DNA of 13,724 nt from an uncultured Clostridium sp. (lineage in GTDB: Bacteria; Bacillota; Clostridia; TANB77; CAG-508), in contig CAMEUC010000015.1 in the NCBI GenBank assembly GCA_945937855.1, positions 1 to 13,724 of the forward strand, written 5' to 3'. Made by a program: the position numbers and the translations under genes. This document shows, one piece after another, positions 7,294 through 13,724 of the stretch. Within the stretch, counting starts at the first letter, position 1, and each line of letters opens with the position of its first letter. The notes under the pieces are model-generated. The model searched no databases and was not told the DNA's origin. It worked only from the letters and a program-made list of their open reading frames with translations.

Positions 7294-7326
7294 TGTAAGG
7301 GGTACCTGCCCACAGGTGCCCCTACA
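7294..7326 (+). repeat. short imperfect palindrome (REP-like), copy B
   Basis: TGTAAGGGGTACCTG (7294-7308) pairs with CAGGTGCCCCTACA (7313-7326) around a CCCA loop, with one bulged A and one G-U. It is GC-rich within a very AT-rich spacer. The minus-strand sequence TGTAGGGGCA matches the arm of the palindrome at 5205-5234. No T-run follows, so it is not a standard terminator. Confidence 0.55.
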
Positions 7327-7368
7327 TGACTGTACAATAAAAATTAATATAAAAAAATAAAAAAAATG

Positions 7369-7397
7369 TTGAAAAATAGAGAACTATATAATATAAT
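7369..7397 (+). promoter_or_regulatory. promoter of the polysaccharide operon
   Basis: TTGAAA (7369-7374) and a perfect TATAAT (7392-7397) are separated by 17 bases, about 39 bases before the LCP start codon. Genes from LCP to the window end are co-directional with small or no gaps, so this is likely the main operon promoter. Confidence 0.72.
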
Positions 7398-7435
7398 AAA
7401 TTTAGTTTGGAGATTACGTAAGAGAAGGGGAAAAA

Positions 7436-8392
7436 ATGAAAAAGTTTTTTAAGTTTTTAGGAATATTTTTATTAATTGTAATTATAGCCTGTGCTGCTGC
7501 AGTAGCTATATTTTTAAAGTACAAATTAAATAAAATTAATTATGAAAATGTAACAGCAAACGACATAGAAATAAATGAAGGAGTAGAAGAAGTACTAACA
7601 GGTTATACAAATATAGCACTTTTAGGATTAGATGCACAAGATGCTACTTTTACAAACAGTAGAAGTGATTGCATAATGATAATAAGCATAAATAATGATA
7701 CAAAAGAGGTAAAAATAGCCTCAGTATATAGAGATACTTACCTTAATATAGATGGACACGGATTAGACAAAGTAACACATGCATATGCATTTGGAAAAGC
7801 GCCTTTAGCACTTAGCACAATAAATAAGAACTTAGATTTAGATATAACAGAATATGTCACAATAGATTTCGATTCTGTTATAAAGATTGTAGATGCAATA
7901 GGTGGAGTAGAAATAACAGTAACATCTGCAGAAGCAAGCCAAATACCAGGAATAAGTGGAGCAGGTACATATAACTTAACAGGAACACAGGCACTAGCAT
8001 ATGGAAGAATAAGAAAAATAGATACAGATTATGCAAGAACTGAAAGAATGAGAAATGTAGTTATAAAAGTATTTGAGAAAGCAAAAGGATTATCATTAAC
8101 ACAGTTAAATTCTTTAATAGATGAACTATTACCAGAAGTTACAACAAACATAACTCAAACAGAAATATTATCATATGCATCAAAAATAGGTGGGTATAAT
8201 GTAACAGATAGTTTTGGATGGCCATATGAGGTTAGAGGATATACTGGAGTAGCGTGGTATGCCGCACCTGTAGATTTAGAGGCAAACGTAAAACAGTTAC
8301 ATGAGCAATTATTTGAAAACGAAGAATATGAAGTATCTGAAACAGTTAAAGAAATAAGCCAAAGTATAATAAGTAAAACGGGGTATAGATAA
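7436..8392 (+). CDS. LytR-CpsA-Psr (LCP) family wall-polymer attachment protein
   Basis: LCP proteins are membrane-anchored phosphotransferases that move a glycan from its undecaprenyl-pyrophosphate carrier to peptidoglycan on the outer face of the membrane. This one has 318 residues: a short basic N-terminus, one membrane segment (about 5-28) and the LCP domain from about residue 57. Signatures are NIALLGLDAQD, SRSDCIMIISIN with R76 and D78, IASVYRDTYLNIDG with R99 and D100, LDKVTHAYAFG, YVTIDFDSVIKIVDAIGGVE, and LTGTQALAYGRIRKIDTDYA followed by RTERMR, with arginines at 191, 193, 201, 204 and 206 expected to bind the pyrophosphate. A short extension follows the domain. ATG 7436 follows AGAAGGGG. 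As first gene of a glycan operon it most likely attaches the polymer made by the downstream genes. LCP proteins were once called transcriptional attenuators; enzymatic attachment is the better-supported role. Confidence 0.93.
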   Translation: MKKFFKFLGIFLLIVIIACAAAVAIFLKYKLNKINYENVTANDIEINEGVEEVLTGYTNIALLGLDAQDATFTNSRSDCIMIISINNDTKEVKIASVYRDTYLNIDGHGLDKVTHAYAFGKAPLALSTINKNLDLDITEYVTIDFDSVIKIVDAIGGVEITVTSAEASQIPGISGAGTYNLTGTQALAYGRIRKIDTDYARTERMRNVVIKVFEKAKGLSLTQLNSLIDELLPEVTTNITQTEILSYASKIGGYNVTDSFGWPYEVRGYTGVAWYAAPVDLEANVKQLHEQLFENEEYEVSETVKEISQSIISKTGYR

Positions 8393-8413
8393 AAAAATTA
8401 AATTTTGTAAAGA

Positions 8414-8440
8414 AAAGGACAAGTTCTGGACTAGTCCTTT
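8414..8440 (+). other. hairpin/palindrome in the LCP-PGT gap
   Basis: AAAGGAC (8414-8420) pairs with GTCCTTT (8434-8440). In addition GGACTAGTCC (8428-8437) is a perfect 10-base palindrome, so GTCC can pair with either of two GGAC copies. No T-run follows, so it is not a classical terminator. It could be an operator or an mRNA element tuning expression of the genes after LCP. No good promoter is evident in the gap. Confidence 0.4.
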
Positions 8441-8484
8441 GAGAAAATGGTGAAAACTGAACAGGATATATGGGGGAATAAAAA

Positions 8485-9123
8485 ATGTATCTAAAGATAA
8501 AAAGGTTGTTAGATTTTATATTGGCGTTAGTGCTATTAGTTGTGTTCAGCCCTCTAATGATTTTAATTGCTATTGCAATAAAATTAGATGACGGAGGAAA
8601 GGTTTTATATAAACAATCTAGAATGGGAAAAGGACTAAAGCCATTTTATATGTACAAATTTAGAACGATGAGAACTGATAGAAAAGAGTTAGAAAGTACT
8701 TTAACACATAAGGATATGGTAACAAGAGTTGGGAAATTTTTGAGAGCAACTAGCCTAGACGAATTACCACAATTTATTAATATACTAAAAGGTGAAATGA
8801 GTTTTATAGGACCAAGACCATGGATAGTAGACTATTATGAATTATTTACAGAAAAGCAAAAACATAGATGTGATGTATTACCAGGACTTTCTGGACTAGC
8901 ACAAGTAAAAGGAAGAAATGGGATAGATATATTTAAAAAAATAGAATATGACTTAGAATATGTACATAATGCTAGCCTAAAATTAGATTTAAAAATATTC
9001 TTTTTATCAATAGTGGCAGCAATAAGAAAAAGCAATGCTGAAATATCGGAGATGGGAATAAAAAAAGAACTTAACGAGTTGAAAAATGTGAATAGTTTAG
9101 AAAAAGAACATGTTATACAATAA
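8485..9123 (+). CDS. initiating sugar-1-phosphate transferase (PglC/WbaP-type PGT)
   Basis: This enzyme starts repeat-unit synthesis by moving a sugar-1-phosphate from a UDP-sugar to undecaprenyl phosphate on the inner face of the membrane. Its 212 residues match the small monotopic PglC-type class without the extra membrane domain of WbaP. The N-terminal hydrophobic helix (about 8-32) is broken by S22-P23, as in the re-entrant helix of PglC. KVLYKQSRMGKGLKPFYMYK and FRTMR follow, then TSLDELPQFINILKGEMSFI with the catalytic pair D92-E93, GPRPW (109-113) and LPGLSGLAQVKGRNGI. The C-terminal tail after about residue 175 is charged and polar. ATG 8485 follows a GGGGG tract (8472-8476). The sugar is not predictable. 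The gene marks the operon as a Wzx/Wzy-type pathway. Confidence 0.95.
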   Translation: MYLKIKRLLDFILALVLLVVFSPLMILIAIAIKLDDGGKVLYKQSRMGKGLKPFYMYKFRTMRTDRKELESTLTHKDMVTRVGKFLRATSLDELPQFINILKGEMSFIGPRPWIVDYYELFTEKQKHRCDVLPGLSGLAQVKGRNGIDIFKKIEYDLEYVHNASLKLDLKIFFLSIVAAIRKSNAEISEMGIKKELNELKNVNSLEKEHVIQ

Positions 9124-9142
9124 CTAGCAGAGAGGGGAAAAG

Positions 9143-10318
9143 ATGAATATACTTTTTCATGCACACGAATTTAATATCAATGAAGGGGGACCGTGTACTA
9201 AAAGAATAGATTCATTAGCCACGTACCTTACCAATAACAATTATAACGTTACAATACTAACTAGCTCTCATAACAAAAAAAATGAAATTAGTACAATAGA
9301 TAGAAAATATAGAATAATATATGCATATAGTACTTCCAAAATTAAAGGAAGTACTATAAAAAGGTTTTTAAATAACATAATTTTTGGAATAACGTCTTTC
9401 TTTAAAAGTATAACTAAGATAAAAAAAGTAGATGTAGTTATTACTACATCACCACCACCTTTAATAAGTATTTTTGGATACTGGATAGCTAAAATAAAAA
9501 AAGCAAAACTAGTATATGATGTAAGAGATATATGGCCAGATGTAGCAATTGAAATGGAAAGCTTTAGTAAGACAAGTATATATTATAAGATATTTAAATT
9601 TATTGCTAATTTTATGTATAAACATAGCGATTATATAACAACTGTTACACTTGGTAAAGTCGAAAAAATAAAGAATTATGCAAATCCGGATAAAGTACTA
9701 TATATTCCAAATGGATTTGATGATAATTTTACAAACTTTCCAATAGAACAAGGAGTAATAGAAAAATATGAATTAGATAAAAAATTTACAATTGTATATA
9801 TAGGAAATGTTGGACTAGCTCAGAATTTAGATGCTCTAATAGAATTAGCTGAAATATACAAAGAAAAAGAAAATATACAATTCCTTGTTTTTGGAGAAGG
9901 GGCATATAAAAATACATTACAAAGTAAAATAAATGAAATGGGATTAACGAATATAAGTTTAGAAGGAAAAATAGATTATTGCAAAGTATATACTATTTTA
10001 AAATATTCGAAAATTAGTTTTATATCATTGAAAAATAATAAAATGACAGATAGTGTCCCTACAAAAATGTTTGATGCATTGGGAATAGGATGCCCAATAC
10101 TTTTATTAGCAAAAGGAGATTCATGTAACATTTTGGATGAAGTACATTTAGGAGAACACGCAGAAAACATAGAAGAATTAAAAACTAAATTTAAATATAT
10201 GATAGAGAATTATGAAAAATATACAAAATATAAAGAAAATAGTATGAATTATATTATGCAAAAATATTCAAGGAAAGAAATTGCTAAAAAGTTTGAAATG
10301 GAAGTATTAAAAAAATGA
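9143..10318 (+). CDS. glycosyltransferase family 4, WbuB-like
   Basis: This 391-residue GT-B fold enzyme is predicted to add a sugar to the lipid-linked oligosaccharide on the cytoplasmic face. The N-terminal domain contains the glycine-rich start HEFNINEGGPCTKRIDSLAT and VVITTSPPPLISIFGYWIA, then KLVYDVRDIWPDVAIEM (about 123-139), typical of the WbuB branch. The hinge and donor domain show VLYIPNGFDDNF (N190-G191), FTIVYIGNVGLAQNLDALIE (about 215-234) and FLVFGEGAYKNTL. The usual EX7E donor-site motif is represented by acidic residues D303 and D311 in TDSVPTKMFDALGIGCPIL. ATG 9143 follows AGAGGGGAAAAG. The final ATGA overlaps the next start. Donor sugar and linkage cannot be assigned. Confidence 0.9.
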   Translation: MNILFHAHEFNINEGGPCTKRIDSLATYLTNNNYNVTILTSSHNKKNEISTIDRKYRIIYAYSTSKIKGSTIKRFLNNIIFGITSFFKSITKIKKVDVVITTSPPPLISIFGYWIAKIKKAKLVYDVRDIWPDVAIEMESFSKTSIYYKIFKFIANFMYKHSDYITTVTLGKVEKIKNYANPDKVLYIPNGFDDNFTNFPIEQGVIEKYELDKKFTIVYIGNVGLAQNLDALIELAEIYKEKENIQFLVFGEGAYKNTLQSKINEMGLTNISLEGKIDYCKVYTILKYSKISFISLKNNKMTDSVPTKMFDALGIGCPILLLAKGDSCNILDEVHLGEHAENIEELKTKFKYMIENYEKYTKYKENSMNYIMQKYSRKEIAKKFEMEVLKK

Positions 10319-11418
10319 AAGTATTAGTTTTAGTTGAAAATTATCCATCAGAAAAAGAAAAAATTTTAATGTATGTACATGTTAGAAATCAATACTATAT
10401 AAAAAACGGAATAGAGGTAACGGTTTTAAATTTCAGAGCGAAAGAGACATATAGTATTGATGGTATAAATGTAATAACACTGCAAGATTATAAAACGAAT
10501 TGTAAGCAATATAAAGATTATATTCTTATTTCTCATGCACCTAATTTGAAACATCATTATATGTTTTTAAAAAAGTATGAGAAAAATTTTAAAAACTTAG
10601 TTTTCTTTTTCCATGGACATGAGGTATTAAAAATTAATAAAGTTTACTCAAAACCATATAAATATATGAAAAAAAACACAATAAAAAAACACTCTAGAAA
10701 TATTTATGATGATATAAAATTATATGTATGGAGAAAATATTATACTAAATTAGCATATAAATCTTATTTTATATTTGTAAGTAAATGGATGTATGATGAA
10801 TTCCTGAAATGGACAAAAATTAAACCAGAAATTATTGAAAATAGATATAGCATTACATACAATGGAATAGGTGAAGAGTTCGAGAAATTATGCTATAATG
10901 CTGAAAAAGAGAAAAAATATGACTTTATAACAATTCGTGCTAATTTAGATGGCTCAAAATATTCAATTGATATAGTAAATGAGTTAGCAAAAAATAATCC
11001 TCAGAATACTTTCTTAGTAGTAGGAAAAGGAAAGTTTTTTAAATATAATGAAAAAGCAAAAAATATAGTATGGATGGACAAGGAATTAAATCACACAGAG
11101 ATAATTGAATTACTGAATAAATCAAAATGTGCTTTAATGCCAACTAGAACAGATGCACAAGGACTAATGATGTGTGAAATGGCAACTTTTGGAATTCCAT
11201 TAATTACATCGGACATACCAGTGTGCCACGAAGTTTTTGAGGGATTTCAGAATGTTGCATTAATTAATAATGAGAATATGCAAGAAAATAATTTGCAAAA
11301 ATTATATGCAAAAATAAAAGGGCAAAAAACAAAAAACAGAAAGTATTTTTATGAAAATACATGTAATAAAGAAATGGAAATTTTAAATAAAATTTTGGAG
11401 GAATACAGTGAAAACTAA
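10315..11418 (+). CDS. glycosyltransferase, GT4-like
   Basis: A 367-residue GT-B type glycosyltransferase. The N-terminal half begins MKVLVLVENYPSEKEK and carries the segment VFFFHGHEV (H100, H102). The C-terminal half has SITYNGIGEEFE (about 179-190), NTFLVVGKGKFF (about 231-242), and a donor-site region MPTRTDAQGLMMCEMATFGI followed by PLITSDIP, with D280 and E288 spaced like the EX7E motif. The start ATG overlaps the stop of the previous gene as ATGA, and no separate strong ribosome binding site is present, so translation is probably coupled. It should extend the lipid-linked unit after the preceding transferase. The N-terminal domain is more divergent than that of its neighbour, so specificity is open. 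Confidence 0.82.
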   Translation: MKVLVLVENYPSEKEKILMYVHVRNQYYIKNGIEVTVLNFRAKETYSIDGINVITLQDYKTNCKQYKDYILISHAPNLKHHYMFLKKYEKNFKNLVFFFHGHEVLKINKVYSKPYKYMKKNTIKKHSRNIYDDIKLYVWRKYYTKLAYKSYFIFVSKWMYDEFLKWTKIKPEIIENRYSITYNGIGEEFEKLCYNAEKEKKYDFITIRANLDGSKYSIDIVNELAKNNPQNTFLVVGKGKFFKYNEKAKNIVWMDKELNHTEIIELLNKSKCALMPTRTDAQGLMMCEMATFGIPLITSDIPVCHEVFEGFQNVALINNENMQENNLQKLYAKIKGQKTKNRKYFYENTCNKEMEILNKILEEYSEN

Positions 11419-12655
11419 AATTAATGGAATATTATTAGCGTATGTAGTAATAACAATAATATATATTTTCTTTTCACATTTCGCAATTTTTTCTAACAGA
11501 ATAAATATAAATACAGGCTATTTAGTTATAAGTATAGCCTTTTTAATATATATGCTTATAACTAAATATGAACGAATTTCACTAGATAAATGTGATTATT
11601 GGCTAATATTATTTATATTTTATTTATTTGCATTGACTTTAGAGAAAAATTTAAATTTCGAAGGAAAAAAATATGTTGTATTTTTTACAACAATAAGTCT
11701 AATAACTTGCATTATTAAAAATTTTGACAAGTGGAGTAAAATTATAATTAAGATAATGTTATTTTGTGCATTAATACATTGCATATTTATAATATTACAT
11801 GCAATGTCTCCAACAGTGATATTAAAGATAGATAAATATCTTTTAAAGAGTGGAACATGGGAAGTTGTAAATAGAGGAACTAATAATAATTATTATTCTG
11901 GCATAACTGCTGGACCAGCATCTGCAGGGCTGTTTGCTACAATATTAATTGGGATAGTAGCATGCAAAATTATAGAAGAGAGAAAGATTAATTTTAAAAA
12001 TATAATTTTTTTATTAATTGGAATAACAGCATTATTTTTAAGTCAAAAAAGAGCTTTTTTATTGGCAACTGTGATGTCATTAGTTATAGTTATATATGTA
12101 GTTAGTAGAATGCAAAAGAAAATAACGAAATTAATAAAAAACATTTTTATATTTGGAATAGTATCTATAATTTTATTGCAGATAATAAGTTTAATACCAC
12201 AAACTAGAAATATAATAAATAGATTTATTGATAATGATAGAATGTTAAGCGGCAGAGAAACGATGTATGAAGAAATGATAACATGGTTCAAAGAAAATAT
12301 GTATTTCGGAATAGGTCCAGGAACAGCACAAGAAGAGTTTGGATATGGTGGACATAATATATATTTACAAATGTTTGCGGAATGTGGAATAATTGGTGCA
12401 TCAATATATTTTATATATTTATTAAATTTATGTGCAACCAATATGAAAATAGCTACAAAAGGAAAAAATATAGATTATAGAATATTATTTTCAATATTTA
12501 TGCAAACTGTTTTATTAATATACGGTATGACAGGAAATCCAATATATGATTATTCATATTTAGTAGTTTTCATGTACATATTAACGATACCTAGAGGTCT
12601 AAAGAAGGAGCTGAACAATATTGAAGATGATAAGTGTAATAATTCCAGTTTATAA
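11408..12655 (+). CDS. Wzy-like polysaccharide polymerase / O-antigen ligase family membrane protein
   Basis: A polytopic membrane protein of 415 residues with about twelve hydrophobic segments. A long extracytoplasmic loop lies in the second half, between about residues 262 and 322. That loop carries the Wzy_C-type pattern LSGRETMYEEM (R283), FGIGPGTAQEEFGYGGHNIY (H316), then LQMFAECGIIGASIYF entering the next membrane segment. An earlier SQKRAFLL (R215) precedes a membrane helix, as is common in this family. Position between glycosyltransferases in a PGT-led operon favours polymerase over ligase. The start is GTG at 11408, chosen because GGAGGA ends six bases upstream. It overlaps the previous gene by 11 bases. 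Sequence divergence is normal for Wzy, so topology and motif carry the call. The C-terminus after the last helix is hydrophilic. Confidence 0.87.
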   Translation: MKTKINGILLAYVVITIIYIFFSHFAIFSNRININTGYLVISIAFLIYMLITKYERISLDKCDYWLILFIFYLFALTLEKNLNFEGKKYVVFFTTISLITCIIKNFDKWSKIIIKIMLFCALIHCIFIILHAMSPTVILKIDKYLLKSGTWEVVNRGTNNNYYSGITAGPASAGLFATILIGIVACKIIEERKINFKNIIFLLIGITALFLSQKRAFLLATVMSLVIVIYVVSRMQKKITKLIKNIFIFGIVSIILLQIISLIPQTRNIINRFIDNDRMLSGRETMYEEMITWFKENMYFGIGPGTAQEEFGYGGHNIYLQMFAECGIIGASIYFIYLLNLCATNMKIATKGKNIDYRILFSIFMQTVLLIYGMTGNPIYDYSYLVVFMYILTIPRGLKKELNNIEDDKCNNSSL

Positions 12656-13589
12656 TGCGGAGAAAACTATAAAAAAATGCTTAAATAGTTTAATAAGTCA
12701 AGCATATAAAAATTTAGAGATTATATTAATTAATGATGGTTCAACAGATAATTCAAAAGAAATTTGTGAAGATTATGAAAAAAAGTATACAAATATAATT
12801 TTAGTTAGTAAGCAAAATGAAGGACCTGGGAAAGCTAGACAAATAGGACTTGAAAAGGCAACTGGAGACTATATATCTTTTATAGATTCAGATGATTATA
12901 TAGACGAAAATTTCTATAATAAATTAGTAAATGCATTAGAGAAAAACGATGCAGATATAGTAGAATGTGGATATAATATTATTGATGAGAATATGCAACT
13001 AATAAAAGAATGTAAAATGAAATTAGAAATAATAGAAGGAAAAAAAGACTGTATAAGGCACTATGCAAAAAACGATAATACAACTAACTATTTATGTAAT
13101 AAATTATATAAAAAAGGTTTATTTGATAATGTGAGCTTTCAAACGTTATTTGCAGGTGAAGACGCATGTGTGCTATTACAGCTATATGGAAATGCAGAAA
13201 AAGTAATAGTAATTCCTGACAACTTGTACTATTATGTACAAACCACTACAAGTTTATGTAGGAAACCATATAACCTTAAAAGAAACGATTCTGTGCAAGC
13301 TGGCATTTTTATGTACGATTATTGCCAGGAAAAATGCCCTGAGAATTGTGAATATTATGCATTATATATATGTTCGTATGCAGCACAATGTTATGCTAAT
13401 TTAAAATATTCAAATATAAATGATAAAGTTAAGTATATGTGTAATATGAAAAATGCATTTAACAAATATTATGATAAAAAAAATAAAAAATTTAACGAAG
13501 TTTCAAAATTTAGAAGAAATTTGATTAAACTGTTTAAGATCTCTCCAGAATTTACCAGTTTGATTTATAAGAAGGTGTTAAAAAAGTGA
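12621..13589 (+). CDS. glycosyltransferase family 2
   Basis: A 322-residue GT-A fold glycosyltransferase using a nucleotide sugar on the cytoplasmic side. The family start ISVIIPVYNAEKTIKKCLNS is followed by LEIILINDGSTDNS (D39), NEGPGKARQIGLEKATGDYI, and the metal-binding DxD region FIDSDDYID (D89, D91). Next come NYLCNKLYKK (about 156-165) and the probable catalytic-base region FAGEDACVLLQ (E180-D181). The last 80 residues are cysteine- and tyrosine-rich and probably membrane-associated. The start is TTG 12621: AAGGAG (12605-12610) lies ten bases before it, whereas the ATG at 12627 would be 16 bases away. With TTG, the gene overlaps the polymerase gene by 35 bases. Sugar specificity unknown. 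Confidence 0.93.
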   Translation: MKMISVIIPVYNAEKTIKKCLNSLISQAYKNLEIILINDGSTDNSKEICEDYEKKYTNIILVSKQNEGPGKARQIGLEKATGDYISFIDSDDYIDENFYNKLVNALEKNDADIVECGYNIIDENMQLIKECKMKLEIIEGKKDCIRHYAKNDNTTNYLCNKLYKKGLFDNVSFQTLFAGEDACVLLQLYGNAEKVIVIPDNLYYYVQTTTSLCRKPYNLKRNDSVQAGIFMYDYCQEKCPENCEYYALYICSYAAQCYANLKYSNINDKVKYMCNMKNAFNKYYDKKNKKFNEVSKFRRNLIKLFKISPEFTSLIYKKVLKK

Positions 13590-13724
13590 AGATAGGAATA
13601 ATAACATTTCATAAACCATGTAATTACGGTGCTGCATTGCAAGCCACTGCTCTATATAAAAAAATTAGTGAGTTAAACGCAGAATGTGAAATAATAGATT
13701 ATGAGAACGACAAATTAAAACCAA
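13586..13724 (+). CDS. polysaccharide pyruvyl transferase family protein, N-terminal fragment (3' end outside window)
   Basis: The first 46 codons are present. The start is GTG 13586, overlapping the previous stop as GTGA, with GAAGGTG eight bases upstream. The encoded start KIGIITFHKPCNYGAALQAT, then ALYKKI and the strand CEIIDYEN, match the N-terminal pattern of the polysaccharide pyruvyl transferase family (usual form: IGIITFH..NYGAxLQAYAL...EIIDY). Members transfer pyruvate from phosphoenolpyruvate to form a ketal on a sugar of an exopolysaccharide or wall polymer, adding a negative charge. The window cuts the gene, so no catalytic residues can be checked, and some relatives have other roles. 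It is in line with the operon's glycan-building job. Confidence 0.8.
   Translation, partial: MKIGIITFHKPCNYGAALQATALYKKISELNAECEIIDYENDKLKP

Larger units (their letters stand above)
6861..7435. other. 575-base spacer between the GT39-like gene and the polysaccharide operon
   Basis: No gene longer than 50 residues is supported here. In order it contains the probable terminator of the upstream gene, the type I toxin-antitoxin-like locus (about 6891-7237), an AT-rich stretch without recognised signals (7238-7293), a palindromic repeat (7294-7326) and the promoter of the LCP gene (7369-7397). Confidence 0.8.

Noticed and set aside
7294..7326. Palindrome as an intrinsic terminator
   Set aside because: No T-tract follows on the plus strand (ATGACTGT), and the minus-strand side reads AAAATTTAAG without a convincing U-run or upstream gene.
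12043..12441. Minus-strand open frame of 132 codons inside the Wzy-like gene
   Set aside because: Shadow of a membrane-protein gene. No ribosome binding site or promoter supports it, and its content mirrors the opposite strand.

Overview
The window is AT-rich DNA from a low-GC, Gram-positive-type bacterium. The dominance of A- and U-ending codons (AGA, TTA, GCA, GGA), strong AGGAGG-type ribosome binding sites, the pta/ackA acetate pathway and the DUF4358/MBOAT/DHHW gene set all point to an anaerobic member of the Clostridia. No closer assignment can be made from the sequence alone. All protein-coding genes lie on the + strand.

Region 1 (1-5280) is the acetate node with an inserted envelope cassette. 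The 3' end of pta (phosphate acetyltransferase) opens the window and ackA (acetate kinase) lies at 3945-5144. These genes are usually adjacent. Here three genes sit between them: a membrane-anchored DUF4358-like protein, an AlgI-like MBOAT O-acyltransferase and a DHHW (AlgX/AlgJ-like) protein. The MBOAT and DHHW proteins look like an export-and-transfer pair for O-acetylating an extracellular glycan. The gene order physically couples acetyl-CoA/acetyl-phosphate metabolism to acetyl use at the surface. A promoter precedes the cassette, a weaker one precedes ackA, and a clear hairpin terminator follows ackA.

Region 2 (5281-6925) holds one polytopic GT39/PMT-like membrane glycosyltransferase with its own ribosome binding site and a probable terminator.

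Region 3 (6861-7435) has no large gene but is densely structured. It contains a 50-residue hydrophobic ORF with a very strong ribosome binding site that can be masked by a hairpin. Facing it is a consensus minus-strand promoter (TTGACT-17-TATAAT) that would drive an antisense RNA of about 90 nt, ending at a hairpin plus T8 inside the 3' end of the ORF. The 5' leader of the ORF is complementary to the region just past the ORF. This is the architecture of a type I toxin-antitoxin locus (TxpA/RatA- or Fst-like) and is the most interesting element here. A degenerate palindromic repeat follows it; a related one lies after ackA.

Region 4 (7369-13724, continuing beyond the window) is an exopolysaccharide/capsule operon. 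It starts from a good promoter (TTGAAA-17-TATAAT) and runs: LytR-CpsA-Psr attachment enzyme, polyprenyl-phosphate glycosyl-1-phosphate transferase, two GT4-like glycosyltransferases, a Wzy-like polymerase, a GT2 glycosyltransferase and the start of a polysaccharide pyruvyl transferase. From the first GT4 gene on, the genes overlap, and three successive genes use non-ATG starts. The expected route is: the PGT starts the repeat unit on undecaprenyl phosphate, the glycosyltransferases extend it, pyruvyl transferase decorates it, a flippase (not in the window) exports it, the polymerase joins units and LCP attaches the polymer to the wall. The upstream O-acetylation cassette could modify this or another surface glycan.
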